Positions 19,139 through 27,342 of a stretch of DNA of 64,000 bases are shown here, piece by piece. The stretch lies in contig NZ_MDJS01000003.1 in NCBI RefSeq assembly GCF_001705515.1, positions 1 to 64,000 on the forward strand. Direction: 5' to 3'. Made by a program: the position numbers and the translations under genes. The first letter of the stretch is position 1. Each line of letters opens with the position of its first letter. The notes beneath the pieces were generated by a model that had not been told where the DNA came from, made no database searches, and was given only the letters and a program-made list of their open reading frames with translations. The DNA is from Mucilaginibacter sp. PPCGB 2223 (GTDB lineage: Bacteria; Bacteroidota; Bacteroidia; Sphingobacteriales; Sphingobacteriaceae).

Positions 19139-20107
19139 ATGAAGCAGTTTTCTTTTTTTACAGGTATCGATGTGTCTAAACTATGGCTGGATATTGCAGT
19201 TCTAAGCGCTACCGATGGTATCGTTTATCAGGCCAAGATCAATAATAACGCAAAAGATATCCGAATCTTTCTCAGAGAACTTAAAAAGCTCTTGAAAACC
19301 GAAATAACCCAACATCTTTTCTGCATGGAACATACCGGTAAATATGGCAACGCTTTTCTTGCTGTAGCTGCAGTTGCCGGTGCGGAAGTTTGGGTAGAAC
19401 TACCTCTCCAGATCAAGAGAAGCCAGGGACTGGTCAGAGGTAAGACAGACCAGTGGGACGCAGTTCGCATTGCCAAATATGCACTCCGGTTTGCTGATAA
19501 AGCAGTCTTTTGGAAACCTGCCGATCAAACCATTCTGGACATCAAGGAGCTTCAGGTAAAAAGGAACCGGCTGGTCAAAGCACATTCACAACTTGTTCAG
19601 GAGAACAAGAACGATCCTTTGTTCAAAAAGCCTTTACTGGCCCTGAAACAAGCCATTGAAGCTATTGAACTAAAGATGGAACAGCAACTTGAACAAAATG
19701 AAGATGCCTGCCATCAATACAAATTACTAAAAACAGTACCAGGCATCGGTAAACAAACAGCGCTGGCATTGATCGCCGTTACCAATGGCTTTACCAGGTT
19801 AACCGAGAGCAGAAAGCTAAGCTGTTATGCCGGTCTTGCTCCATTTCCTTATAGTTCGGGAAGCTCTGTTAAAGGCAGAACCAAAGTCTCTAAAATGGGA
19901 GATATGAAGCTCAAGGTATTGCTAAACCTTTCAGCATGGAACGCTATTCGTTCCATCAGTGCTTTTAAAGATTATTTCAAAAGAAAGGTCGGCGAGGGTA
20001 AACATAAAATGTCCGTTATCAATGCTATTCGAAACAAACTGCTTGCACTGGCTTTAGCTGTCATTAAAAGAAACAGTCCTTTTGAAAAAAACTACACTTT
20101 TTCTTGA
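19139..20107 (+). CDS. IS110 family transposase (RNA-guided recombinase)
   Basis: 322 residues. The N-terminal RuvC-like DEDD domain has D11 (GIDVSK), E64 (CMEHTGKY), D104 and D107 (KTDQWDA), nearly the spacing known from IS621. A coiled helical linker (about 135-190) leads to the C-terminal Tnp domain with TVPGIGKQTALAL, LSCYAGLAP and the candidate nucleophile Ser239/240 in PYSSGSS. Forms a tetramer that joins donor and target using the bridge RNA. The frame is intact and all acidic residues are kept, so it is probably functional. Confidence 0.96.
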   Translation: MKQFSFFTGIDVSKLWLDIAVLSATDGIVYQAKINNNAKDIRIFLRELKKLLKTEITQHLFCMEHTGKYGNAFLAVAAVAGAEVWVELPLQIKRSQGLVRGKTDQWDAVRIAKYALRFADKAVFWKPADQTILDIKELQVKRNRLVKAHSQLVQENKNDPLFKKPLLALKQAIEAIELKMEQQLEQNEDACHQYKLLKTVPGIGKQTALALIAVTNGFTRLTESRKLSCYAGLAPFPYSSGSSVKGRTKVSKMGDMKLKVLLNLSAWNAIRSISAFKDYFKRKVGEGKHKMSVINAIRNKLLALALAVIKRNSPFEKNYTFS

Positions 20108-20185
20108 TTATGCCATAGAAATCCCTAACGCCTCCTTCACACTCGTCCAAACTTTCGGACTTCCTGACTTTTCCGGCTTCCGGGA

Positions 20186-20863
20186 CTACTCTCCTTTTAT
20201 TTTCCACAACAGCCACCAGGGCGTACCGGGTGAATCGTGGTGTTCGTAGTGATAGCCGAAAAAATAACAACTTAAAAAGGCTGCCAGGTGGTTTTTGTGC
20301 TGACTACCCGATTGGTGTTGATTGCTATGCTCGCCCTTATGCGGTAAATAAGTGCCGAAATAAAACAGCTGTACCGTGCTTAACAGTGACGGTACCACCC
20401 AAAACAGGATAAGGTTTAGCTGTGGTATCCATATCTTCAAAACATTGAACAGGATCGCCATCAAAACTACCTGCCAGATTGCTAAATAATTGCGGATAAA
20501 GCTGATATACCAGGTTACGAAACCGCCCTGATGATAGTCGGGATCATCACCGGTATGCACATGTTTATGGTGCCGGTGGTGTTTTTTATAAAGCTTCGGG
20601 TACCAAAATGCTGCGTAAAGAAAGGTAACACTATAGCCAATACCGTTGTTGATCGTTCTATTGGAGGATATAGTGCCGTGCATAGCATCGTGAGCCGTGA
20701 TGAACAAACCCGTATACAAGTGCATCTGCAACAGCACAAAAAAGTACAGCAATGGATTTGTAAAATTTACCTGCCAGTGCATTAACAGGATTGTTGAGGT
20801 TAACCAGCCCACGAGAATAATCAAAGCGATAACTATACCGGTGTTTGAGGCTGGTCTGTGCAT
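20186..20863 (-). CDS. crtW: Beta-carotene ketolase, CrtW type
   Basis: 225 residues from ATG 20863 (MHRPASNT), 23 bases after ispH. A membrane fatty-acid-hydroxylase-like di-iron protein: TAHDAMHG, HHRHHKHVHTGDDPDYH, FGTYLPHKG and HYEHHDSPGTPWW match CrtW rather than general desaturases. Adds 4-keto groups to beta-ionone rings, giving canthaxanthin- or flexixanthin-type pigments. Last gene of the carotenoid run; upstream extensions to 20929 overlap ispH and are unlikely. Confidence 0.88.
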   Translation of the reverse strand: MHRPASNTGIVIALIILVGWLTSTILLMHWQVNFTNPLLYFFVLLQMHLYTGLFITAHDAMHGTISSNRTINNGIGYSVTFLYAAFWYPKLYKKHHRHHKHVHTGDDPDYHQGGFVTWYISFIRNYLAIWQVVLMAILFNVLKIWIPQLNLILFWVVPSLLSTVQLFYFGTYLPHKGEHSNQHQSGSQHKNHLAAFLSCYFFGYHYEHHDSPGTPWWLLWKIKGE

Positions 20864-20886
20864 GGTAGTAAAACGCTTTTGAAGAC

Positions 20887-21738
20887 TTAATAGTTTTCCA
20901 GTGCGGCCTTTACCTCTTCCATCAGCCACATTGGGGTTGAGGTGGCGCCGGCAATGCCTACGGTATCACCTTCGGCAAACAAGCTGTAGTCGATCTCATC
21001 GACCGATGAAATGAAATAGGTGTTGGGATTGTATTTGCGGCAAACCTCGAACAGCACCTTTCCGTTCGATGATTTTTTGCCCGATACAAACACTATCTTA
21101 TTAAACTTTACGGCAAACTCAGGCAGGTCGCGGTCGCGGTTGGATACCTGGCGGCAAATGGTATCGTTGGCCTTGATATCATAGCCCCGGTTTTGCAGTT
21201 CTTCCTTGATCTGGTAAAACTTGGCGGTACTTTTGGTAGTTTGGCTGTACAAGGTAAACCGCTGTGGCAACTCCATGGTATCCAGTTCGCTGATGTCCTG
21301 GAATACTAAAGCCCGGCCATCCGTCTGCCCTTGCAGGCCTATCACTTCGGCATGCCCGTGCTTACCGAAGATGACGATATCCTCATCCTGATCAAAAGAT
21401 GTTTTAATACGGTTTTGCAGCTTTAACACTACCGGGCACGAGGCATCAATAAGCGTAATATTATTTTCGAGGGCTATTTTGTAAGTTTCGGGAGCTTCGC
21501 CATGCGCCCTGATGAGCACCTTTTCGTTATGCAGGTTAACCAGGTCGGTATGCGCTATAATGCGCAGGCCCTTTGCCTTTAAACGGTCGACCTCTTCGTC
21601 GTTATGTACAATATCGCCCAGGCAATACAGATAACCGTCTTCGTTTAAAATATCTTCGGCCATGTCTATCGCATAAACAACCCCGAAGCAAAACCCCGAA
21701 TCCTGATCGATTGTTACCTTCAACTGATGCGCTCCCAT
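20887..21738 (-). CDS. ispH: 4-hydroxy-3-methylbut-2-enyl diphosphate reductase
   Basis: 283 residues. The three Fe-S ligands are in GFCFGV (C17), DASCPVV (about 100) and DTICRQVSNR (about 195); the conserved histidines of VHN and RAHGEAP and the Thr-Glu-like substrate pocket are present. Last step of the MEP pathway, making IPP and DMAPP. Its place between CrtW and CruF genes fits precursor supply for carotenoids. Confidence 0.95.
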   Translation of the reverse strand: MGAHQLKVTIDQDSGFCFGVVYAIDMAEDILNEDGYLYCLGDIVHNDEEVDRLKAKGLRIIAHTDLVNLHNEKVLIRAHGEAPETYKIALENNITLIDASCPVVLKLQNRIKTSFDQDEDIVIFGKHGHAEVIGLQGQTDGRALVFQDISELDTMELPQRFTLYSQTTKSTAKFYQIKEELQNRGYDIKANDTICRQVSNRDRDLPEFAVKFNKIVFVSGKKSSNGKVLFEVCRKYNPNTYFISSVDEIDYSLFAEGDTVGIAGATSTPMWLMEEVKAALENY

Positions 21739-21771
21739 ACTGCAAATTTAAAGTAAAAAGCCCGAATAATA

Positions 21772-22416
21772 TTATATCCAGTAAAGCAATAAAAAAAACA
21801 AGAATTGCGCCAGCAGCAATGCCCCGCCAACGGCATTTTGTTTTTTAAACCCGAATGCCTCAAAAACGCCCAGCATAACCGCGCCGACACCAAACCATGC
21901 TAAATAATTACCCAATGGGGCTGTCAGATATTCGCCGGGCGGTACCCAGTGCCAGTAATCATAACGGGTGGCATTGGGTTCGATAAAAACATCGAGCGTC
22001 ATCATCACAAACGCGCCGATAATGATACGCGCCGATGCGCTCCGCACATTGAGGTTTTGCATTACCGTACCGGTGGCATAAGTAAGCATTAACCAGTTAA
22101 CGGCAATAATTACCGGCACATTTTGCCATTTATAGCCCAGCGTTTGCCCGTAAGCGTAATGCCCGAAGAACAGGTGTTTATTTACGCCGAGCCACTCGAT
22201 GGTAAAGGCCAGCAGCGATATCACGACGATAAACAACACAAACTTCGGGTCGATATCCTGGTGGCTTAAAAACACCATCGCCAGCATGAGCAGCAAATGA
22301 AAAGGCACAAATTGCAGGAAGAATGGCTGCAAGGTTTCGACCGCGAAACCCGCCAAACCAACGGCGTGGAACAGGATGATGATAAAGATCAGGATGGTTT
22401 GCTTATCGGCCCTCAT
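21772..22416 (-). CDS. Carotenoid 1',2'-hydratase-like membrane protein (CruF/COG2324)
   Basis: 214 residues from ATG 22416, which overlaps the upstream glycosyltransferase stop as ATGA; longer starts are less likely. Seven or so hydrophobic helices, with the family motifs FTIEWLGVNKHLFFGHYAY and TLDVFIEPNA. The family hydrates the psi-end of carotenes, a step before glycosylation in monocyclic carotenoids. Together with CrtD and CrtW genes here this points to a flexixanthin-like product (inference). Confidence 0.82.
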   Translation of the reverse strand: MRADKQTILIFIIILFHAVGLAGFAVETLQPFFLQFVPFHLLLMLAMVFLSHQDIDPKFVLFIVVISLLAFTIEWLGVNKHLFFGHYAYGQTLGYKWQNVPVIIAVNWLMLTYATGTVMQNLNVRSASARIIIGAFVMMTLDVFIEPNATRYDYWHWVPPGEYLTAPLGNYLAWFGVGAVMLGVFEAFGFKKQNAVGGALLLAQFLFFLLLYWI

Positions 22417-23501
22417 ACCCTGCGTCCTTTCCATACATTGGTTTTGGTAAGATATTTTTGTATCGACAGAAAGGCGATGACCGTTAAGGCGCACATTTGC
22501 AGTGGATGCAAAACTGCATTGGTTAAAACCCTTTGGCCCGACAGGAGCGAGATCATTACCCGGTTAAGCACAATCAGCCCGCACATAAACAGCACCAGGT
22601 TAAAGTTTAAAGTGGAAATAATGATCAGCGGCCCGCCGATGATGAGTAGTAAAAACACCAGCAACCCTACAACGCTATAGTTAAAAGCAGCTAAAAAATT
22701 CTTGCTGAAGCCGGCTATGCTCTCGCCAAAGCCGGTATACATGCGGCAGCTGATCATTCCGTTAGCCAGCAGCGCTTCGCCGTTAAGGCCCCGGCTCTTT
22801 ACCTGCTTCATAATTTCCACATCCTCAACCACGGCTTCTTTTACCTGCCGGTGCCAGTTGTGGTGATGATAATCGGCGGCGTTAAACAACATAAACTGCC
22901 CGCTTGCTGCCGCAACCGATTTGTTTTTCGACAAAAAAACCAACTTTAAAGGCAGCAGGTTAAGCAATATAAAATGCATCAGGGGTATTACTATATTTTC
23001 GCCCAAGGTAAGCATGGTTTGGTTAGTAAACAAACTAAGCAGGCTCAAATTATTCATCTGCATGCGGTAAACAGCGCTATTGATCAAACCGTTGCTTATC
23101 TTTTCGTCGGCATCTAAAAACAACAGGTACCCGCCCCTGGCCTGCCGGGCCAGCTGGTGGCAGGCGTAGTTTTTCCCGAGCCAGTCAGGCGGCAGTTCGG
23201 CCCCTTTCATTACTTTAAAACGCGGGTCGCGCGAAGCAAAATCGCTGCATACCATAAAGGTTTCATCGGTTGAGGCATCGTCCAGGATGATCACTTCGTA
23301 ATCCTGGTAATCCTGGCTGGTAATTGATCGCAGCAAGGGTAAAATATTATGCTCCTCGTTGCGTACGGGTATCAATATGGATACCAGGGCCCCGGCATGT
23401 TTGCTTACCCGGCGCAGCTTCGGATCGGATATGAAATTGAACAGCGTTACACAGAAGCGCACAATCATAAAAAAAAGCACAAAACTGATGATGTAGCTCA
23501 T
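22413..23501 (-). CDS. Family 2 glycosyltransferase (CruC-like)
   Basis: 362 residues. N-terminal membrane anchor, then a GT-A domain: ILIPVRNEEHNILPLLRS, VIILDDASTDET and the DADE metal motif (LFLDADEKI), with AVVEDVEIMKQVKSRG downstream; the C-terminus has two or three membrane helices. In context it probably glycosylates a hydroxylated carotenoid, like CruC of green sulfur bacteria. Nine bases from the acyltransferase gene upstream. Confidence 0.8.
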   Translation of the reverse strand: MSYIISFVLFFMIVRFCVTLFNFISDPKLRRVSKHAGALVSILIPVRNEEHNILPLLRSITSQDYQDYEVIILDDASTDETFMVCSDFASRDPRFKVMKGAELPPDWLGKNYACHQLARQARGGYLLFLDADEKISNGLINSAVYRMQMNNLSLLSLFTNQTMLTLGENIVIPLMHFILLNLLPLKLVFLSKNKSVAAASGQFMLFNAADYHHHNWHRQVKEAVVEDVEIMKQVKSRGLNGEALLANGMISCRMYTGFGESIAGFSKNFLAAFNYSVVGLLVFLLLIIGGPLIIISTLNFNLVLFMCGLIVLNRVMISLLSGQRVLTNAVLHPLQMCALTVIAFLSIQKYLTKTNVWKGRRV

Positions 23502-23510
23502 TGATACGGC

Positions 23511-24131
23511 TTATGCGGTAATACGGGTTTGTTTCTCTCTGGCCAAGCGGTAATGCTCCCGGTACGCTCCGGGTAAACCGGCAACAGCAATTTCGGTATT
23601 TTGCAGCACTTTTAAGCCGACGTTTACTGCAGGTTTTTTATGCTGAAAGTTTTCGGTAAAAGCAGCGCTAAACAGGTACTGAAAGTGGGTTGTTGCCAGC
23701 TCTGCTATTTTGGCAGCCCCTTTTTCAAATACAACATCGTTAACAAAGTTAGAGTATAGTTTGCCCTGCGGAAAAATAACCACCAGGTTATCCGGATCGG
23801 TAAGCAGCTCCGCGGCGTAGACTAACGACCCGGTTACCTGCTTTGAGCTTTTATGGATGGAGAACGCGCCCAGGTACTTAAAGAACCGCACTTCGCGCAT
23901 GGTTTCTTCCAGAACCATAATCCTGAACTGTTTTTTAAAATGTATTTTGTTGAGATGGTACAACACAAAGCCGTCCCACCAGCTGTAATGGTTGGCAATA
24001 AGCAAAACAGCCTTGCCGGATTGCAGGTCTATCGGATTGAAATTTACCGAACGGAAATGACGTTTGACGATCCGGCTGATGTACCAGCTGAAGAATGGTG
24101 TAATGAGCCAGTGGCGTTGTGGTTTGATCAT
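23511..24131 (-). CDS. Lysophospholipid-type acyltransferase (PlsC superfamily), copy 2
   Basis: 206 residues. The catalytic H-x4-D is in ANHYSWWDGF, and FPQGKLYSN is the substrate block. Paralogous to the next gene upstream (24135-24758). Could esterify the carotenoid sugar (CruD-like role) or act on lipids. Three bases separate the two paralogues, so they are translated from one message. Confidence 0.82.
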   Translation of the reverse strand: MIKPQRHWLITPFFSWYISRIVKRHFRSVNFNPIDLQSGKAVLLIANHYSWWDGFVLYHLNKIHFKKQFRIMVLEETMREVRFFKYLGAFSIHKSSKQVTGSLVYAAELLTDPDNLVVIFPQGKLYSNFVNDVVFEKGAAKIAELATTHFQYLFSAAFTENFQHKKPAVNVGLKVLQNTEIAVAGLPGAYREHYRLAREKQTRITA

Positions 24132-24134
24132 AAG

Positions 24135-24758
24135 TTAATGCTCCACATTGATCTGATCTTTTAACGCCTGCGCGTGATAATTGTTGATGTTGCTGACCAA
24201 CTCCTCAAACGGCACTTCGCCCGCTGCGCCGCAATCGAACAAATGGATAAAGGCCGAAGGTTTGAGGCTCTCAAAATAGTCGATCAGCGTAGCGCAGTAT
24301 ACGATCTGGCATGGGCCCTTAATGTGTTTGATCAAACGCTCTATTCCCTTTTCGACACTGATATGCGTGGTATGATTGGAGACGAGTTGGCCTTGCGGGA
24401 AAACCACAACCAGGTTCTCCGGGTTGTTGAGCAGGTCGGCCGCATACCAGAGCGATTTGATCATCCCGCGGCTGCCGCGTTCGATAGAGAAACCTCCGAA
24501 CAGGTTAAACAGCATACGCTTTTCGAGGTGATCGTGCTGCATCATAATGTACAGGTAACGCTTCATGGTCCAGTACGCCAGGTAATTGCCGAAAAAGCCG
24601 TCCCACCAGCTGAAATGATTGCAGAGCAATAATACCGAGTGCCCGGGTTTGGGTGTAAAAGGCGTGATCACGATACGGTTGAAAGCCTTGTTCATGCGGT
24701 AGCGCATGTATCTGGCGAACATATTGCTCAGTATCTTATTGCGGCGGGCGGGTATCAT
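24135..24758 (-). CDS. Lysophospholipid-type acyltransferase (PlsC superfamily), copy 1
   Basis: 207 residues. H-x4-D in CNHFSWWDGFF and FPQGQLVSNH as the second block. Its ATG overlaps the stop of the hydrolase gene by one base (TGATG). Tandem duplication with 23511-24131; the moderate divergence suggests different acceptors or acyl chains. Confidence 0.82.
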   Translation of the reverse strand: MIPARRNKILSNMFARYMRYRMNKAFNRIVITPFTPKPGHSVLLLCNHFSWWDGFFGNYLAYWTMKRYLYIMMQHDHLEKRMLFNLFGGFSIERGSRGMIKSLWYAADLLNNPENLVVVFPQGQLVSNHTTHISVEKGIERLIKHIKGPCQIVYCATLIDYFESLKPSAFIHLFDCGAAGEVPFEELVSNINNYHAQALKDQINVEH

Positions 24759-25582
24759 CAGGACAAATTTATCAAATAAGTATCTAAAGCGTGCGTTACC
24801 AGCCAGTGCCCCATTGGTACTTCGTGCACCTGGGCGTTCTTTATTTGGTCGAGGATGGGGACTACCGTCTTCATCGGGAACAGCATATCATCTTTACCAA
24901 AAATAAATGTGCTTTTGATGTGGTACCGGTTTATGAGCTCAACAACTTTGGGGATATCGGGTTTGAGGTGTTTAATTAAATTGATGCTGTAATATACATC
25001 GTGCCGCTTTTTCGGGGTATCGATCTCGTTATAGGCAATGGTGTACAGGCTATCGTCGATAAAATTAAAGCGCCTTACCATTTTTAACAGCATCGGCGCC
25101 AGCCATTTGCTTTTGGTAGCCGTGCGAAACAGCAGCTTGCCCATCAGTTCGTGCTGTAAAAACTTAAACACTTTATAGCCCTCCAAACCGTCGGGCGCCA
25201 TTAGGATCAACTCGTCGATGAGCTCGGGGTACTCTTCAACCAGTATCAACGCCAGGTTAGCGCCGATGGAATAGGCCATGAGCGATATACGCTGACGACC
25301 GTGAATCTTAAACCATTCTTCAGCGTATTGTTTCACCAGTTCACGCGGCATGCCCGATAATATCTGCTTTTCCGACCAGCCTTCCAACTCGCTCCAGCCG
25401 TGAAAAAAATGATCGAAGCCGTAAACATGGTACAGGCTTAAAACCGACTGCTCCAATACATGGAACTGCCTGCCCGTCATCCCGTAACCGTGAAAGGCCA
25501 GCATGGGTTTATCGCCCGATCCGTATTCGTGGTAATGTACTTTGCCCAGGCCGGGTATTTGCAGGTAGCCCATAGGCGGCAA
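24758..25582 (-). CDS. Alpha/beta hydrolase
   Basis: 274 residues. Oxyanion-hole region LAFHGYGMTGRQF, nucleophile elbow MAYSIGANLAL (Ser near residue 109), Asp in FIFGKDDMLFP and His in VPMGHWLVTH complete the triad. First gene of the run with the two acyltransferases; a role in acyl-ester turnover is inferred only from context. A start at 25573 is also possible. Confidence 0.85.
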   Translation of the reverse strand: MPPMGYLQIPGLGKVHYHEYGSGDKPMLAFHGYGMTGRQFHVLEQSVLSLYHVYGFDHFFHGWSELEGWSEKQILSGMPRELVKQYAEEWFKIHGRQRISLMAYSIGANLALILVEEYPELIDELILMAPDGLEGYKVFKFLQHELMGKLLFRTATKSKWLAPMLLKMVRRFNFIDDSLYTIAYNEIDTPKKRHDVYYSINLIKHLKPDIPKVVELINRYHIKSTFIFGKDDMLFPMKTVVPILDQIKNAQVHEVPMGHWLVTHALDTYLINLS

Positions 25583-25615
25583 TATTAAGGAATTTGCCGG
25601 AAATGACGTTAGTTA

Positions 25616-25639
25616 ATCGTTGGTGACAACACCAACGAT
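25616..25639. repeat. REP hairpin (RAYT type)
   Basis: Perfect 10-bp stem ATCGTTGGTG / CACCAACGAT with a four-base loop. Same architecture as the hairpins around the RAYT gene at 46412. Confidence 0.7.
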
Positions 25640-25670
25640 GGCGGGATAAGGAATTTGTATCAAACCACCG

Positions 25671-25767
25671 TGTCATTGCAGGGGACGAAGCAATCTCTCA
25701 GGACAATCAATCTTGCTTTGCATAATGGACCTGCCTCAGTGCGATTGCTTCGTCCCTCGCAATGACA
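25671..25767. repeat. GTCATTGCGAG-type palindromic element, copy 1
   Basis: Starts TGTCATTGCAGGGGACGAAG and ends CTCGCAATGACA, with GAAGCAATCTC and GATTGCTTCG as inner arms; about 97 bases. Non-coding. Related copies at 34379, 35291 and 47971. Confidence 0.85.
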
Positions 25768-25779
25768 GGATAAAGGCAA

Positions 25780-27342
25780 TTATTGCACCCATTCACTCAC
25801 AATCTTAGCCGAAAGCAGCGACAACGGTATCCCACCACCCGGGTGCACGCTGCCGCCGCAGAAGTACAGGTTCTTAATTTTTGATGAACGGTTGGCGTGC
25901 CGCAAAAATGCCGCGAGCTGCCCGTTTGAGCTGGTGCCGTACAGCGATCCCTGATAGGATGAGGTTTTGCTTTCGATGGAGCGCGGGTCGAGGATGGCTT
26001 CGGTTTCGATCAATTGCTCGATGCAGACGCCCAGCTTACGCGATAAACCGGCTAAGATGCTTTTTTTAGCTGCCGCGATAAGCGTATCCCAGTCCTGCCC
26101 GGTGTTTGCAGGCACGTTGATCATCACGAACCAGTTTTCGCAACCGGCAGGCGCATCACCGGGTTTAAGTTTTGAGCTGATGTTAAGGTACACCGTCGGG
26201 TCGGCGCTCATGGTCTGCTGCTTCCAGATGGCGCCGAACTCGGCCTCGTAATCGGCACTGAAAAAGATATTATGTAAGCCGAGCTGCTCAAACTGCTTTT
26301 TGACGCCCCAGTAAAATATCAATGCCGAGCTGCTGCGCTCCTGTTGCAAAATGCGTTTGGGGTACAGTTCGGGATGTTGTTTGAGCAGCTTATGATACGT
26401 AAACCACACATCCATGTTGCTGATTACAATATCAGCTTCAACAAATTTATCTTTTAGCTTGATGCCTTTCGCTTTCAGCTTATCCAAAACTATTTCCTCA
26501 ACCGGGTAATTGTAATTGAACTTTACGCCCAAACTTTCGGCGAGTTTAACCAAACTGGTTGTGATACTGTACATCCCATCATCGGGAAAATAGGCGCCGA
26601 AATGTTGTTCGAGGTGCGGGATGACATTGAGCGTAGCGGGCGCCTGGTATGGGTTTGAACCGTTATACGTGGCATACCTGTCGGCGTACTGCACTATGCG
26701 TTTATCCGCAAAAAAACTTTGGTTTGCCTGGTGCATGGAGCGAAAAGCATCTATCTGTGATAAACGGAGTATTGATCTTACCGTATCCCAACGCAAATAA
26801 GTTTTCAGGCGGTGCAGCGAGCGTTGCAAAAATACATGATCGGTAATGTGATAAATCCTGGCGCTGTTGGCAAAGTAGTGTTTTACACTTGCCTTAGTGG
26901 TGTTTGTGCTTTGCGCGATGCTATCAGCCAGTTTATCTTCATCCGCATAAGCGGTAAAAACCGTCCCATCGGGATAAAAATAATTGCAGATGGCGTCGAG
27001 CTTTTGATAATTGAACTCGCTACGCGGGTTGCGCCCGGCCAGATCAAACAGTTCGTCGACATATTGCGGCATGGTGAACAGGCTTGGCCCGGCATCAAAA
27101 CGGTAGCCTTGCTGATTAATCTCGCTTAGTTTACCGCCGGGGTAACTGTTAGCTTCAAAAACCTGCACCTCGTAGCCTTTTACCGCCAGGCGAATTGCGC
27201 TGGCTATACCGGCTATGCCAGCGCCGATGATGATGGCAACAGCCCCCTCTAAATCTCCCCCGGAAGGGGAGACTTTTGATTTGCTATCTAAGGAATGCGC
27301 TTTAAAAGCCCTCCCTTCCGGGGAGGGTTGGGAGGGGCTCAT
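25780..27342 (-). CDS. Carotenoid desaturase, CrtI/CrtD family
   Basis: 520 residues. The FAD motif IIIGAGIAGIASAIRLAVKG starts only at about residue 37, followed by FEANSYPGGKLSE, and the late block FCGGSVHPGGGIPLSLLSAK is the family signature. Adjacent CruF suggests the 1'-hydroxycarotenoid 3',4'-desaturase CrtD rather than phytoene desaturase (inference). The ATG overlaps the glgB stop as ATGA. The first 34 or so residues (SPSQPSPEGRAFKA...SPSGGDLEGA) are encoded by an inserted palindromic repeat and have no counterpart in the family. Confidence 0.85.
   Translation of the reverse strand: MSPSQPSPEGRAFKAHSLDSKSKVSPSGGDLEGAVAIIIGAGIAGIASAIRLAVKGYEVQVFEANSYPGGKLSEINQQGYRFDAGPSLFTMPQYVDELFDLAGRNPRSEFNYQKLDAICNYFYPDGTVFTAYADEDKLADSIAQSTNTTKASVKHYFANSARIYHITDHVFLQRSLHRLKTYLRWDTVRSILRLSQIDAFRSMHQANQSFFADKRIVQYADRYATYNGSNPYQAPATLNVIPHLEQHFGAYFPDDGMYSITTSLVKLAESLGVKFNYNYPVEEIVLDKLKAKGIKLKDKFVEADIVISNMDVWFTYHKLLKQHPELYPKRILQQERSSSALIFYWGVKKQFEQLGLHNIFFSADYEAEFGAIWKQQTMSADPTVYLNISSKLKPGDAPAGCENWFVMINVPANTGQDWDTLIAAAKKSILAGLSRKLGVCIEQLIETEAILDPRSIESKTSSYQGSLYGTSSNGQLAAFLRHANRSSKIKNLYFCGGSVHPGGGIPLSLLSAKIVSEWVQ
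27239..27342. repeat. Palindromic repeat inside the 5' end of the desaturase gene
   Basis: Two imperfect inverted arms of about 36 bases, each a run of C, the core CCCCCGGAAGGGG or CCCTTCCGGGGAGGG, then a run of G, around a 30-base spacer. It is in frame and free of stops, and its right edge coincides with the ATGA of glgB/crtD. Similar GC-rich mini-elements are scattered between genes in Bacteroidota genomes (family knowledge). Confidence 0.75.

Larger units (their letters stand above)
18933..20124 (+). mobile_element. IS110-family insertion sequence
   Basis: About 1.19 kb, defined by the two halves of the REP-like repeat that it separates. ATCC occurs at both junctions (18929-18932 and 20121-20124), so the exact crossover lies within those bases; there are no terminal inverted repeats and no longer target duplication, as expected for IS110. 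Contents: a bridge RNA region upstream, then the transposase. The reading frame is intact and the guides still match, so it looks recently active. Confidence 0.88.
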
